DNA of 64,000 bases, taken from the NCBI RefSeq assembly GCF_000348985.1, contig NC_035923.1, positions 992,001 through 1,056,000 of the forward strand. The letters run 5' to 3'. The notes beneath the pieces are model-generated. The model was not told where the DNA came from and made no database searches. It saw only the letters and a list, made by a program, of their open reading frames with translations. This DNA is from Huiozyma naganishii CBS 8797. Taxonomy: Eukaryota > Ascomycota > Saccharomycetes > Saccharomycetales > Saccharomycetaceae. How positions within the stretch are numbered: position 1 is the first letter of the stretch; every line of letters starts with the position of its first letter. Below are positions 48,952 to 60,400 of the stretch, in pieces. A program made the position numbers and the translations under genes.

Positions 48952-50236
48952 TTTGCTTCAACCAAATCCATCTCAATTCTACTGGCTACCGACCTGCCTT
49001 CTCTAGGTTTCTCGCTAGTTGCCTCGGGGGTCACGATGATGTCACTTTCAAACTCACTTTCTCCTTCGCTTCTTTCATCCTTGCCGACACCGGTGAATAC
49101 CAAGCGATAAAGAATTCTTAAAATCAAAACAGCCAGTACAGGTTCACCAACTGCAAAGCAGAGATCAGAATAAAGGTTATGGTCAATGAAATCCAGCATT
49201 TGTATTGTTGAGTAGCAAAGTTCAAGCCATACTTCCCAACTGTGCGGAATTCTGTCAAAAGCGACCATAATATCTTCAAGTTCACGTAATGGCGTAAATA
49301 AATCCACGCTAACATGAAAATAACGAACACTGGGGAGGTTAGAGAGGAATCAAGGTAATTCAGTGTCTTGGACAATGCTAGCAATGTGTCGGATACATCC
49401 ATGGTAATGTAAATGGGAAGACCCATTTTAGTGAAGTGGAACACATAGGACAACCAAATCAATAGTAAAGTAACAACATGATGAAACTTCAGTTCATTGT
49501 AATCCTTTCTGGGTTTTTCCAGCTGTAAAACCAAAACACATGCTTGTTGAGTCCAGAATGCAGCCTGTCCTAAGTAGAAAAGCTTGAACAAGTATGGGTT
49601 ATTCAAGTCTGGATATGTTGCGTACATGGTGGAAGTTCTGAATAGCCAGAGGTCTGATCCATACATAATGTACAGCCCGAAGGGACCAGAGAGCCCGTAA
49701 TAAAAAATGTAAAAGATCTGTTCCATTAATCGATTCTGTTGATGCTTTGAACTGACCGCTCTTAAAGCAAAGGGACGAATGATCATATCCATAACAAAGT
49801 CACGTAAAAAGGTGAAAAATATCATGTAAAAGAACACAAACGGGATATCTTTGATACCTTTACCGTAAAAGTCAGTATCGCCAATCCTGTACGATATCGC
49901 TACAAACATGTGCAATGGGTTGGATTCTGTTTGGTTATCAGATAAAAAATACACCAGATAGGTACAGGTCACAAGGACCAAAGGTGTGATCCATGAGTGG
50001 CGGGCATTGATTTTCCCGTATGACAAAATGCAATTATTTAGGAACACTTTTGGGGACTGTGTCATCCCGTGAGGGAAATAGCTGCTCTCATCAACTTCAG
50101 CACCTTCAATGGCATTGGCAGAGCGAACAGTATCTCCTAAATCAATTTTACCAACGGATGACGCACGTCTACGGCCCTGCCTCGACATCGGCTTCAAGTT
50201 GTTATTTGGGTGCACCTCCCTTCCTGTTGAGGACAT
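48948..50236 (-). CDS. LAG1: Ceramide synthase Lag1/Lac1 (frameshifted near C-terminus)
   Basis: From ATG at 50236 the frame stops at 49124 after [10 protein letters not shown]. If the four-T run (49126-49129) had one more T, it would continue as [21 protein letters not shown] to 48948, exactly the S. cerevisiae Lag1 ending, giving about 429 aa. Seen: multiple membrane helices and the TLC/Lag motif with the catalytic histidine pair ([31 protein letters not shown]). Known: with Lip1 it makes ceramide from C26-CoA and phytosphingosine in the ER. One gene represents the LAG1/LAC1 pair. Confidence 0.94.
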
Positions 50237-51355
50237 AAGTTCAATGTTTCCCGACCGACCAACGTTCAATTACTTCAGATGGAGAGAGTATAGTACTCGA
50301 TACTTTAAAAGTACAACTGAAGTAAGGCTTCTTGCGGCAAATGCAACCTCAATTGTGCCTAAGTACTTCTTTACTCTATCGAATTCGTTCAACAGAGTTC
50401 GTTGCAACTGCAATATTTTCAAGATCACACATACTGTTACCCAGCTTAAGAAGAGAACAAAGAAAAAAAATACAATCCAGAGTTTAACTATTAAGAGATT
50501 AGCCACAAGCCTGGAGCTGCAATATAGGTAGTTAATGTTTGAAGACTATTTCAGTTGTAGAGCTTATTCTTGTTGGTTTGCTCTTTATCTAGTAAATATT
50601 GTAATGTTTTACAAAGATTTGTCTTTTGTAGGAAAAAATGTTAACACTCTGTCGAGGAACTTTGGATGTTTCCATTTTAGTTAATAGATACCAAAACGGC
50701 GATGTTGATGTTGAATCTTAAGTGTCCTTCTGTGGGAGAGTATCTGCTGATGGTAGAATCACTCAATCAATCGATAGATATGCCTGTGGGGTTAGAACAA
50801 CCCAACGGTCCCAACTGGCTGCTGGTTTAAGGACCAGTATGGTTCCTGTAGTCGTTGTTTGTAGGCTCAAGTCTACATAAAGTGTTGTGTAATGCTATTC
50901 ACCCTTTGCATAAAAACGCTTCTTATAGATCAGGTAGTATGGGATGATCATATTCTGATTTCACATCTCAGTACGTGCGGCTTCACTTCTCCAAGTAATG
51001 AAGTTACCACGGTATATTGATTCTTCATTCAAAAACCTTCAAGAAGTATCAAGTTGCTGTCATGGACCCTGGGGCTGGCAAATTCAGCTAAAAACATATC
51101 CTGTTATAATGTAGTACAGATCTTACAATAGACTACAGAACCAGAAAACGTTTCTTTTTGCTCATTTTTCCTAAATAGGAATAAGTGACTTTGTGTCACA
51201 AACTTATATTCTCTTCCGAAAATAACAAGATTTTGAATCAGATCACAAAACCTATTTAGCCTTCAATCACCTTAATCTTTACCTATTTCCTCTCTCTCCC
51301 GCCCAGATCCCCACTCGTACAGCCAGAAAAATCACTACGACACCTTAAGCATCTA
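50237..51355. other. Spacer between LAG1 and the orphan gene
   Basis: 1.1 kb with no gene. It contains the LAG1 promoter and an LTR-like repeat (50731-50965). A short palindrome TTTGTGTCACAAA (51190-51202) resembles TTTGTGACACAAA near 57006-57018. HSE1, next to LAG1 in S. cerevisiae, is absent. Confidence 0.45.
50731..50965 (+). repeat. LTR-like repeat TGTGGGAG...TTTCACA (copy 1)
   Basis: 235 bp with inverted ends TGTG/CACA. It is related, with divergence, to the reverse strand of 61441-61711 through ordered blocks ATGCCTGT, AACGGTCCCAA, GCTGCTG, TACATAAAGTGT, TTTGCATA and ATTCTGATTTCACATCT. No target-site duplication is visible (ccttc against tctca), so it is old or rearranged. Confidence 0.55.
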
Positions 51356-51547
51356 ATGAATTTTGTTACCTTCATCGAGAAAGCCACCAAGGCCAAAAGA
51401 ACCGTGAAAGCACGCTTTGTGAATCTCTTCACCAGGGAAGAAGTGGAAACCTACGAACTGGACATCGAACACTATGTCCGCCCAAAGGGCTGCACCACAT
51501 GCATGGGCCGGACCCCCTACTGTGTGTGCGACCTTATCGAGAAGTAG
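51356..51547 (+). CDS. Small cysteine-motif ORF upstream of orphan gene
   Basis: 63 aa, unrecognised. The start MNFVTFIEKATKAKRTVKA is basic. Near the end it has C-x2-C (CTTC) and, nine residues on, C-x-C (CVC), a possible zinc site. It stops 47 bp before the ATG of the orphan gene. That gap is open in the third frame (codons from 51544 to 51594), so two single-base indels of the kind seen elsewhere in this sequence would join the two into one gene of roughly 610 codons. G/C-rich codon use is shared by both. Confidence 0.5.
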   Translation: MNFVTFIEKATKAKRTVKARFVNLFTREEVETYELDIEHYVRPKGCTTCMGRTPYCVCDLIEK

Positions 51548-51593
51548 ACGCGGGGCTGATCGCCTGCGACGAAGTCTTTGGTTTCCTACATCC

Positions 51594-53189
51594 ATGAGCA
51601 AGGAGGAAATCGAGGTACGCATGGTCCAAAAGCAGGACAGACAATGCAGCGCGGCAATCAAGAAGGCGGTTGAGGAGGCAGAGTACCCTCAACCCAAAGA
51701 GGGCTACATGTTCAGCTCGGAGATCCCAAGCGCCGTTACGGCGCTGTTCAACGCTCCCTTCGCCAACAGGGGCGCACAGTCCCGTGCCACCCCAACCGAA
51801 AACCAGCCACCGCCATCCCTAGATCCAAAGGAATCACAGGCCCCACCACAGGTTCCACCACAAGTCCCATCCACAAATGAGCACTCTAAATTGAGGTTCC
51901 AGTGCGCTGTCGCAAGAGCCCGCCAAGCAAAAGCCATTTTTCATCCGATAGAAGCCCAGAAACCGGCACCACGCCCCACAGAAACCACTCTACACTCGGT
52001 TCCTAGTGGCAGACCCCTCTCCATCATCTCTCCCAATTCCGTTGCGAACACCCACCCCCAAGGGTTAGTACCTCCGCAAAACAACGTCCGCACTGCCCCC
52101 AACAGTACAGACCTTGGAGTAGCTATAGGAAACGATGAGATGTGCGAGGAGGGTCTTGACGACGGTGCCCGTAGAAAAGGCAGAAACGGCAGGATCGGCT
52201 GGATTGACAGGGTCTCCAAAGACAACAGGAACGGCTACGACTACGCCTTGAACAACTTTGGCGACCACGACCCGGACATCACTCCAAGGTTCAGAACCAT
52301 AGACACACACGACCTTCGCCGCTGGAGAAAGTTCAGGGACGCTTCGCGCGCAGAGTACACCAGGGCGCAAACAACCATCAAGGAAATCAAACGGGCCTCA
52401 CTTGAATTCCGGCTGCGGAAGATCAAAAGGCATGAAGGCACAGTGAAGACAAGGACAACAGCACTGTACCGGAAACTGTTCAAACACAGCCCGGACCCTG
52501 AGGAGCCCGCGCTCCCTACTCGCCCTGTCGACGCCCCGGGATGCGGTGATGCGGATGGATATAGTGCCGCAAAGCTGATGTTCACACGTCTTTTGAAGCT
52601 CGAAGAAGAGACGTGGCGCAAGTACAAACACAGCCTGCACGTCTCGCTGTGGCTAGACTCTCTGATTGCAGCAAATATAGACGGCAACGACTACCGCGGC
52701 CACATTTGTGGCAGCATCAGAACCGAAGTCGGCAATTTGACAGGCCTGCTGCAAGACAAGCTGGCCCTCCTAGGAAAATATCAAGAACACAACCTCACCA
52801 CGATGAATAACATCAGCAGGTGTCTCGAGACCGGACGCCAATTAAGACTCACCATGGAGCAGGCCCCCGATGCAACGTCTAGAAGAAAGGCGAAAGGGGA
52901 GTACCTGCTCTACAAGGACAGGCTGATGGTGAAACTGCATCGTGTGCTGGACTCCCTCGACATGATGGACAGCAGGTACGCCAGCGAGGTCGAGCTCTTC
53001 TCGCGGCTGGTCTCCGAGAAAAAGGAGGTGTACCGGCGATTACATGGAATGGACTTGCACCACGGCATTCCCGTGAGAGTCCAGGAGAAGATCGCCTGGC
53101 TCCGCTGCATGGAGGCTGATAAACCCAGCCTAGGAGTAAGAGTCAACATGAAGATTGGCGAGGTATTGGACGCGTTCGACATCCACTAA
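51594..53189 (+). CDS. GC-rich orphan protein
   Basis: 531 aa from ATG at 51594 (the frame is open from 51474). I do not recognise it. Seen: an Ala/Glu-rich start with SAAIKKAVEEAEYPQPKEGY; a Pro/Gln/Thr-rich, probably disordered stretch at about residues 60-190 (APPQVPPQVPSTNEHSK); and a C-terminal ~280 residues of charged, mostly helical sequence with few hydrophobic runs (for example LRKIKRHEGTVKTRTTALYRKL, KKEVYRRLHGMDLHH). No enzyme motif, signal peptide or membrane segment. Codons favour G/C in the third position, unlike the AT-rich flanks. LTR-like repeats flank it (50731 and 53817). It could be a lineage-specific gene, a mobile-element protein or a transferred gene. Confidence 0.75.
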   Translation: MSKEEIEVRMVQKQDRQCSAAIKKAVEEAEYPQPKEGYMFSSEIPSAVTALFNAPFANRGAQSRATPTENQPPPSLDPKESQAPPQVPPQVPSTNEHSKLRFQCAVARARQAKAIFHPIEAQKPAPRPTETTLHSVPSGRPLSIISPNSVANTHPQGLVPPQNNVRTAPNSTDLGVAIGNDEMCEEGLDDGARRKGRNGRIGWIDRVSKDNRNGYDYALNNFGDHDPDITPRFRTIDTHDLRRWRKFRDASRAEYTRAQTTIKEIKRASLEFRLRKIKRHEGTVKTRTTALYRKLFKHSPDPEEPALPTRPVDAPGCGDADGYSAAKLMFTRLLKLEEETWRKYKHSLHVSLWLDSLIAANIDGNDYRGHICGSIRTEVGNLTGLLQDKLALLGKYQEHNLTTMNNISRCLETGRQLRLTMEQAPDATSRRKAKGEYLLYKDRLMVKLHRVLDSLDMMDSRYASEVELFSRLVSEKKEVYRRLHGMDLHHGIPVRVQEKIAWLRCMEADKPSLGVRVNMKIGEVLDAFDIH

Positions 53190-54163
53190 ACCGCGTCCTC
53201 CCCGATTATCAGTGTGCCACTGCCCTTCCCGCACTTCCCAAACCTGGTGCGTCACCTGTACCAACATTGCTTTATCAATATGCTAATAGTTTCTATATTA
53301 ATGTTTTAATATTCTAGCCGGCCCCCTCGTAGTCTTCAAAGTCCTACCAGAATACCTGGCAGGGCTCTTGTAGCGTACATAGTTCTTGTGACGTATGGTC
53401 CATTAGTGGCTCTCCTAGAAAGGGAACCTTTCAATGGCAATCTACCCATATTGAAAGAATTTGTGAGAATAGATCATGGTTCTTCCTAGGGGGATGGACT
53501 CATGAACCATCACCCTATGAAATACAGTACCGTAATATATTATGAACCCAACATGTGAGAACACCCACTTGAGACTTGCAGATGGCCCGTTCTCAAGAAC
53601 GCATATAAGCTGCAAGGTATCCGCGCCGACATCTTTCAAGACAGTTTCTGAACCCCGGACTTAAAAACCAAGAAGAAACCAAAAAGGAACAAATATAGGC
53701 AGTCAAGGACATCTGGTATAACTTGTAAAACTACGCATATGCGCCAAATAAGAATATTATACTGTATATACATTATTCAACCACAAGCTACTTCAGCTCC
53801 CAGACAAAACCGATCCTGTTGTATATAGTAAATAACGACAATGTGGTATTATCATAAGCTCAAGCTAACGATTGAACAATACTCTAATTGATTCTTTGCG
53901 CAGTTAGTATTGTGTTACATACAATATTTATATCCTTTTTTCCGCTGAACAGAGGGTGGGGCGCCCCAAGGCTCTGTTTTACACGCAGTTCATTTGGTAG
54001 GTTGGATCGTATTTTTAGAATTTACGACAATAGAACAAGCGAACTGCGTGCTAGCTTGAATATGTGGAGAGTAAAGTAAAAATTATTACTTCTTGCCATA
54101 CGGTCTATATGTGCGAGATATATGGCAGGTGACTGTGTCTGTCGCTATTCTGTGTAAGGTTGC
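53190..54163. other. Spacer between orphan gene and OYE
   Basis: 974 bp. It contains the dispersed repeat boundary at 53817 (TGTTGTATATAG). No gene starting with ATG of useful length, and no RNA gene. Confidence 0.4.
53817..53880 (+). repeat. Dispersed repeat beginning TGTTGTATATAG
   Basis: Second copy of the repeat at 21001, with similarity again starting at TGTTG. Likely an old LTR 5' end. Confidence 0.45.
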
Positions 54164-55372
<1,209 letters not shown>

Positions 55373-55469
55373 TTAAGCTTGTTGTTATGCTTGGTGTATC
55401 TGTAAGACCATCATATACAAGGGAACAAGAGACGATATCAATTGCTTTAATTTGCCAAGTGATACCCTC

Positions 55470-55477
55470 TATTTATA
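55470..55477 (-). promoter_or_regulatory. TATA box of OYE gene
   Basis: Reads TATAAATA on the minus strand, 110 bp before the start codon. Confidence 0.6.
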
Positions 55478-55570
55478 TGAAAGTGACAGCCACCGTCCGG
55501 ATACAGGACCCGTATGACAGATGTGTCGCACTGAGTGGCATGCCTGTGTATGTACGTCAAGTAGCCACTC

Positions 55571-55577
55571 TGACTAA
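55571..55577 (-). promoter_or_regulatory. Yap1-type site (TTAGTCA) upstream of OYE
   Basis: TTAGTCA on the minus strand, about 210 bp before the ATG. This is one of the accepted Yap1 response element forms, and OYE genes are Yap1 targets in S. cerevisiae. Use here is inferred. Confidence 0.5.
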
Positions 55578-55629
55578 GACAGAACTCGCTTCAAGCGCAG
55601 TTGCCCGCTGTCACTTCGAGAAACGGCTG

Positions 55630-55668
55630 AAAACGGAAGCGGAAACGGAAGCGGAAACGGAAGCGGAA
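55630..55668 (+). repeat. 12-bp minisatellite (GGAAGCGGAAAC), about 3.3 copies
   Basis: Perfect tandem units about 270-310 bp upstream of the OYE start. Short ORFs with alternating Phe-Arg or Ser-Ala on the opposite strand are by-products of this repeat. Confidence 0.85.
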
Positions 55669-57124
55669 CATTCTTTGCTTATATAATAACTTTCCACACT
55701 TTTTTTTGTCTGCGACGATGACAGAGGGCCCTCTGTAGCAGGGCTTCTTGGCGGGCACCAAACATGCTGTACTCTCTTTCTCTCTTTGTCCTTCCGCATC
55801 TCCAGGTTTCCACACCTTCTGTAGTCAGTGTACTCCAAAGTCGGTGCTGGGATATATTTCTTGGCGTGGTCCGTTGCTGGAGTAGCAAAGTTGAACTGCT
55901 ACGCCACGAAGAAATGATTACGTAAAAGTGTCTGGCCCGCTTGCCATCTTGGAACTACGCAAGAGCACCGTGTTCTTTAATGACAAATCACTGAAAGGTT
56001 GTGATTGCGATAACAACTTTGCAAGAGACCGGATTCATCGTCTTCCTGAATTCTCGTTCATCGTCTCTGTTGCTTCTTTCTCGAAGGAAAAAGAAAAAGT
56101 TGCAACAAGGTTGTATGTAAGTCATCCTAACTTGATGCTCAGGTTGGAGACATCTGCCAAGGGGCTCTTGAGTGTGTCTGCCCCAGCTTATCGCAACCAT
56201 AATTGAGAGCCACTTAAAAAAAAGATGCCTTGTTTACCTCGGGAGAAGAAGTCCTGGGAGTACAAGTAATGGTGACCATGGCAAGCTGGCGCCAACGATT
56301 CGTCCAGCTCTAGACAATGTAAAACGACACGCTGTTCACGTATTAATGTTATTCCTTTGGTTTAAGATCAATCTGGTTCATTCGTTTGCAGAAGATAGGC
56401 GTCATCTGAAACGACTGACAAGAAATCACTAGAAATACTCTACTATTGTGAACTGGAACTCCATCCATAATATTTGGTCCCCTGTAAACTGTCATAGTAC
56501 AGAAAGATCTGCTCAGGAGACCGTCTGTTGCACTTCAATAAAACCCCTAAAACATCGCATACTCAAGACACGACCATATCACGTGATTAGTTTTCCTAGC
56601 GCTTATATATGCAGTTGGTCTAAACCAACAGCACTTCACAACGATTTAAGACTGTCGGAAGCCCATTTATCAATGAACGCGTACACTAGTATAGTTGACA
56701 AGCTAATTTATTGAGAATTGAGGGTATTACGACAAATCAGGATCAGACCAGGTCACTAAAAACAAGATCCGGTTACAAATTCACTGTCTGTCCACCGCCA
56801 ACACATGTGCCAACACGTTTGCATCAATAAGCGGGGGACTTTGAGGCTCATTCATGAATGGGAGCTTCATTTTTGGCGAAGGAACCGTCATGACAAAACC
56901 AAAACAGTTATGGGAAAAACAAGACTACAGTTGTGTTTCCTGGCACTAAGATAGCATATTTCAAGATATGTTACACGTTTACAAGACCGTTTTTGATGAA
57001 GCGACTTTGTGACACAAAAGTATGTTTGGGTTGCATTCTACGTCAATCGCCCTTATCTGAGGGAACAAACTTTGGTCGTGCACCACCACAAAAACAGGCT
57101 ACTCTTTGATACCACTCACATCTG
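55669..57124. other. Accessory spacer without supported gene
   Basis: About 1.5 kb after the OYE promoter. Only short ORFs, none with recognisable features. A palindrome TTTGTGACACAAA lies near 57006-57018. Confidence 0.4.
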
Positions 57125-57917
57125 GTGTCGAGTCCGCAGGGCCCGGTTTGGTGCCGCCCCATACTTAAGATCTCCCTTAACTATGTGCCATAGTTAAGAA
57201 ATATCGTTTGGAAGAGCGGCTATTCGCGTATGTGATGTACTGGTGTAATATGTGGTTTTGTACACTTTTTTGTGTCAATCTTTCCCATCTATTCTACACT
57301 AAATCCTTGGATTGTAAAAAGGTTTCTGGGGTTCCGTTCCATTGATCATTCTCGTTCACCACTTTTGTCGTTCTAGTTGTCAAGTTGGTTTAATACGTTT
57401 CTCAGTACACCAGCCACCATTTCCTATCATGCATTTTTTATCTCTTTGGTGTTAAGGGTGGCACAACAATTCCGGCTGCGAATACTCGCTCTAGGTCTAT
57501 CCTCTGCTTCGTATGCCATTTTCTATCGGACGTTGAACATTGCGGAGAGGCGGGCTTTCTTTCGATCCTGCGTCTTCTCTCTCAACGAGCTGCTCCAGTT
57601 ATGTTTCCAATACCGTCAGACCATTGATTCACGCACTCCACGCGTTTGGTTCTGCTCTGGTACGTTCCCTGCAAGCTTTACCCTCGGGCCATCGATCCTC
57701 GCGTCATCAACGCTTTATGGTCCCGACATGGTATCTTCCCAAAGTATATACCGGTCTTCCAGTCTTTGGTTGCTAGTTGGCGATTTTCCGGTCCGTTCCT
57801 TTGAGGTGCTGACTTCTGGGCCTTCCCAGGACCAGCTTTGTGTTTGTGATCCCTGTTGTGTTTCCCCATCCATTGTTCTCTTTTGCGGTTTCTGCCTTTA
57901 ACGGATTATCATTTTCC
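57125..57917. repeat. Tandem tract 1, copy A (ends at gap)
   Basis: About 790 bp repeated almost unchanged at about 57955-58799. It ends exactly at the 20-N gap. It contains the hairpin CTTAACTATG-TGC-CATAGTTAAG (57176-57198). No ORF is conserved as a protein I know. The two copies differ mainly by single-base insertions and deletions. Confidence 0.75.
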
Positions 57918-57937
57918 NNNNNNNNNNNNNNNNNNNN
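57918..57937. other. Assembly gap (20 N)
   Basis: Twenty Ns, a fixed-size placeholder. The true length is unknown. Confidence 1.
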
Positions 57938-57954
57938 AGTTCCTTGCTGGTTCG

Positions 57955-58799
57955 TGGGTCCGGGCTCCAGATCGGTAGCGCCACATACTCAAGATTTCCT
58001 TAACTACGGGCCACACTCAAGACTTCCTTAACTATGGGCCATAATTAAGAAAATACCGCTTCGAAAGGCGGCTATTACTAGGTGTGGTGTACTGGTGTAA
58101 TATGTGGTTTTGTGCACTTTTTTGTGTCAATCTTTCCCATCTATTCTACACTAAATCCTTGGATTGTAAAAAGGTTTCTGGGGATTCCGTTCCATTGATC
58201 ATTCTCGTTCATCACTTTTGTCGTTCTAGTTTTCAAGTTGGTTTAATACGTTTTCTTTCTTCTCTTCTCTTCTCTTCTCAGTACACCAGCCACCCATTTC
58301 CTATCATGCATTTTTTATCTCTTTGGTGTTAAGGGTGGCACAACAATTCCGGCTGCGAATACTCGCTCTAGGTCTATCCTCTGCTTCGTATGCCATTTTC
58401 TATCGGACGTTGAACATTGCGGAGAGGCGGGCTTTCTTTCGATCCTGCGTCTTCTCTCTCAACGAGCTGCTCCAGTTATGTTTCCAATACCGTCAGACCA
58501 TTGATTCACGCACTCCACGCGTTTGGTTCTGCTCTGGTACGTTCCCTGCAAGTTTTACCCTCGGGCCATCGATCCTCGCGTCATCAACGTCTTTATGGTC
58601 CCGACATGGTATCTTTTCAAAGTATATACCGGTCTTCCAGTCTTTGGTTGCTAGTTGGCGATTTCCGGTCCGTTCCTTTGAGGTGCTGACTTCTGGACCT
58701 TCCCAGGACCAGCTTTGTGTTTGTGATCCCTGTTGTGTCTCCCCATCCATTGTTCTCTTCTGCGGTTTCTGCCTTTAACGGATTATCATTTTCCATGTG
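57955..58799. repeat. Tandem tract 1, copy B
   Basis: Second copy of the tract. It carries an extra pyrimidine microsatellite (TCTTC units, 58252-58279) absent from copy A. The hairpin region near 58020-58050 is less perfect (CTTAACTATGG-GCCATAATTAAG). Confidence 0.75.
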
Positions 58800-59423
58800 G
58801 ACTAAGAGCCTGAGATAGTCATGACATCTCTTGCTCTACATCCGCCGGCGGTGTAGTGTGCTTAGCACGCATGGCAAATGATAATTCGGCTTCTGTGCTT
58901 GATTCTCAAGGCTGACGACTGTGTTCTTTGGGGCTGTGCACAATACGGATCCCAGTTCCCAAAGCTGGGTCTGGGACGGTTCTGGTTGTTGGTTCTTCCG
59001 AGTACCGCAGACCCTCGGTGTCGCACACAAGGGCACTCCCAGCTTTTCAACCTTCGACCCTATCGTCAATGCGCATCCTAACCTGTGCTGAACTTCACGG
59101 CTCCAAATGCCTGTGCACACTAGGAATGCTGCTATGTATCCCAAACCTAGTCTGCTTGATCGTTACATCAAGTATCTTCAGACTAAATGGCCACGATCCA
59201 CCGGTCATTTTGGGTGCTCGGTTTAGCTTGTAGCTGGCCACTACTCGCTTTGCCGTTCACCCCCGCTTTCCTGGTTTGGCAAACACGGCGTAATGGAACC
59301 CTATATATCTTAGCTCCCGCCTCCTCCACTCCGAGGACCCACATTCGCTGTGCCTGAACTTCACACCGGGGCACTTCAGAATACCTCATGGTTGTTCGCG
59401 GTCGCTACACTTGGGACTTGTGG
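58800..59423. other. Between the two repeat tracts
   Basis: About 620 bp of moderately GC-rich DNA with short ORFs on both strands (up to 102 codons on the minus strand at 58836-59144). None recognised. It may be decayed coding sequence. Confidence 0.35.
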
Positions 59424-60225
59424 TGGTTGTTGTTTTAATTCTGTTGCACAACTCCATGTTGGTTTGGACAATGAATCGAGGTTGGTCCGTAATGGCACAT
59501 GACAATTGGTGCCTTGCGAACAATCTTCTTTCGCAATTGTTCTTCCTACGGTAGTAATGGTTCTCTCTATTCCATCTTCCTACTGTCGTGTTAAGTGGTT
59601 GCTTCTTCTCTCTTCCACTTTGATCTAAAACACGCTTCTTCCATATTCCTATCACATCACAGATATGATCTATTGCGGTATGCTTTTAAAGTTGGTGGTG
59701 ATTGTTTCATTGAAAGACCTGTTGAACTCCAAAGGTTAATCCACTGACAGGTGGTCAGGATTGGCGGCATTGATCCTAAAGCAGACAGACGATGGTTCGA
59801 CTGCGGGTGTCCGTACCTTGGGGTAGGGCCAGCACTCCGCACAAAGCAGTGACACATCTGATCGAGAACTCATGTACACTTTCCTTTCAGATACTGTTTT
59901 AAGGTCGCCACGTCATAATCTCTTCTCCTTGGTCCTGCTGCTGGTACTGGTTGGGGGACCGCGACCACCCCGGGCACTAAAGTCAACGCAACTCCGGATT
60001 GTTCCTTTCTATAACAAAATAAACATATATGTTTGTACTAAGCGCTATTCTTACACGGTTTGAGCTACACTACACTGTATTGTTTTAGGACATTAATGAT
60101 GCCATTCTTGCTTTTGCAGTTGCTAAATTAGGTTGAGTAACGAGGGTAAGATCTGTTCGATATTCTTATTTACACCATTTACACCATATACGTAATTATA
60201 CAAGTTTATAGTACTGTAATGAAGA
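59424..60225. repeat. Tandem tract 2, copy A
   Basis: Begins TGGTTGTTGTTTTAATT. It is repeated from 60401 right after the second gap, at an offset of about 977. Similarity continues past 60045 after a segment present only in copy B. Differences are mostly one-base indels in homopolymers. Confidence 0.75.
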
Positions 60226-60284
60226 GGTTAGCGGATCATGAGTCCGTTCCCAAAGGAAGTTCCACAATGTATCCTCACACTGAT

Positions 60285-60376
60285 TGTTAGGATAATTTGT
60301 GGGAGTCCTCGAATATAGCTGACTGGCCACCAATTACACAACGGAACGGAACACTGTGAACCCGGGTGAGGGATTT
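60285..60376 (+). repeat. Dispersed repeat TGTTAGGATAATT (truncated by gap)
   Basis: About 90 bp matching 21611-21700 at about 88% identity. The 3' part is lost at the N gap. Putative LTR 5' end. Confidence 0.5.
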
Positions 60377-60380
60377 ATTC

Positions 60381-60400
60381 NNNNNNNNNNNNNNNNNNNN
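60381..60400. other. Assembly gap (20 N)
   Basis: Second 20-N placeholder. The sequence immediately to its right restarts repeat tract 2. Confidence 1.

Noticed and set aside
51356..53189. Orphan gene as HSE1, the expected neighbour of LAG1
   Set aside because: No VHS, UIM or SH3 motifs. Sequence and composition are unlike Hse1.
58323..58778. 151-codon ORF in repeat tract 1
   Set aside because: It starts within repeat DNA, has no recognisable features, and its copy A counterpart differs by frameshifts. Treated as chance.
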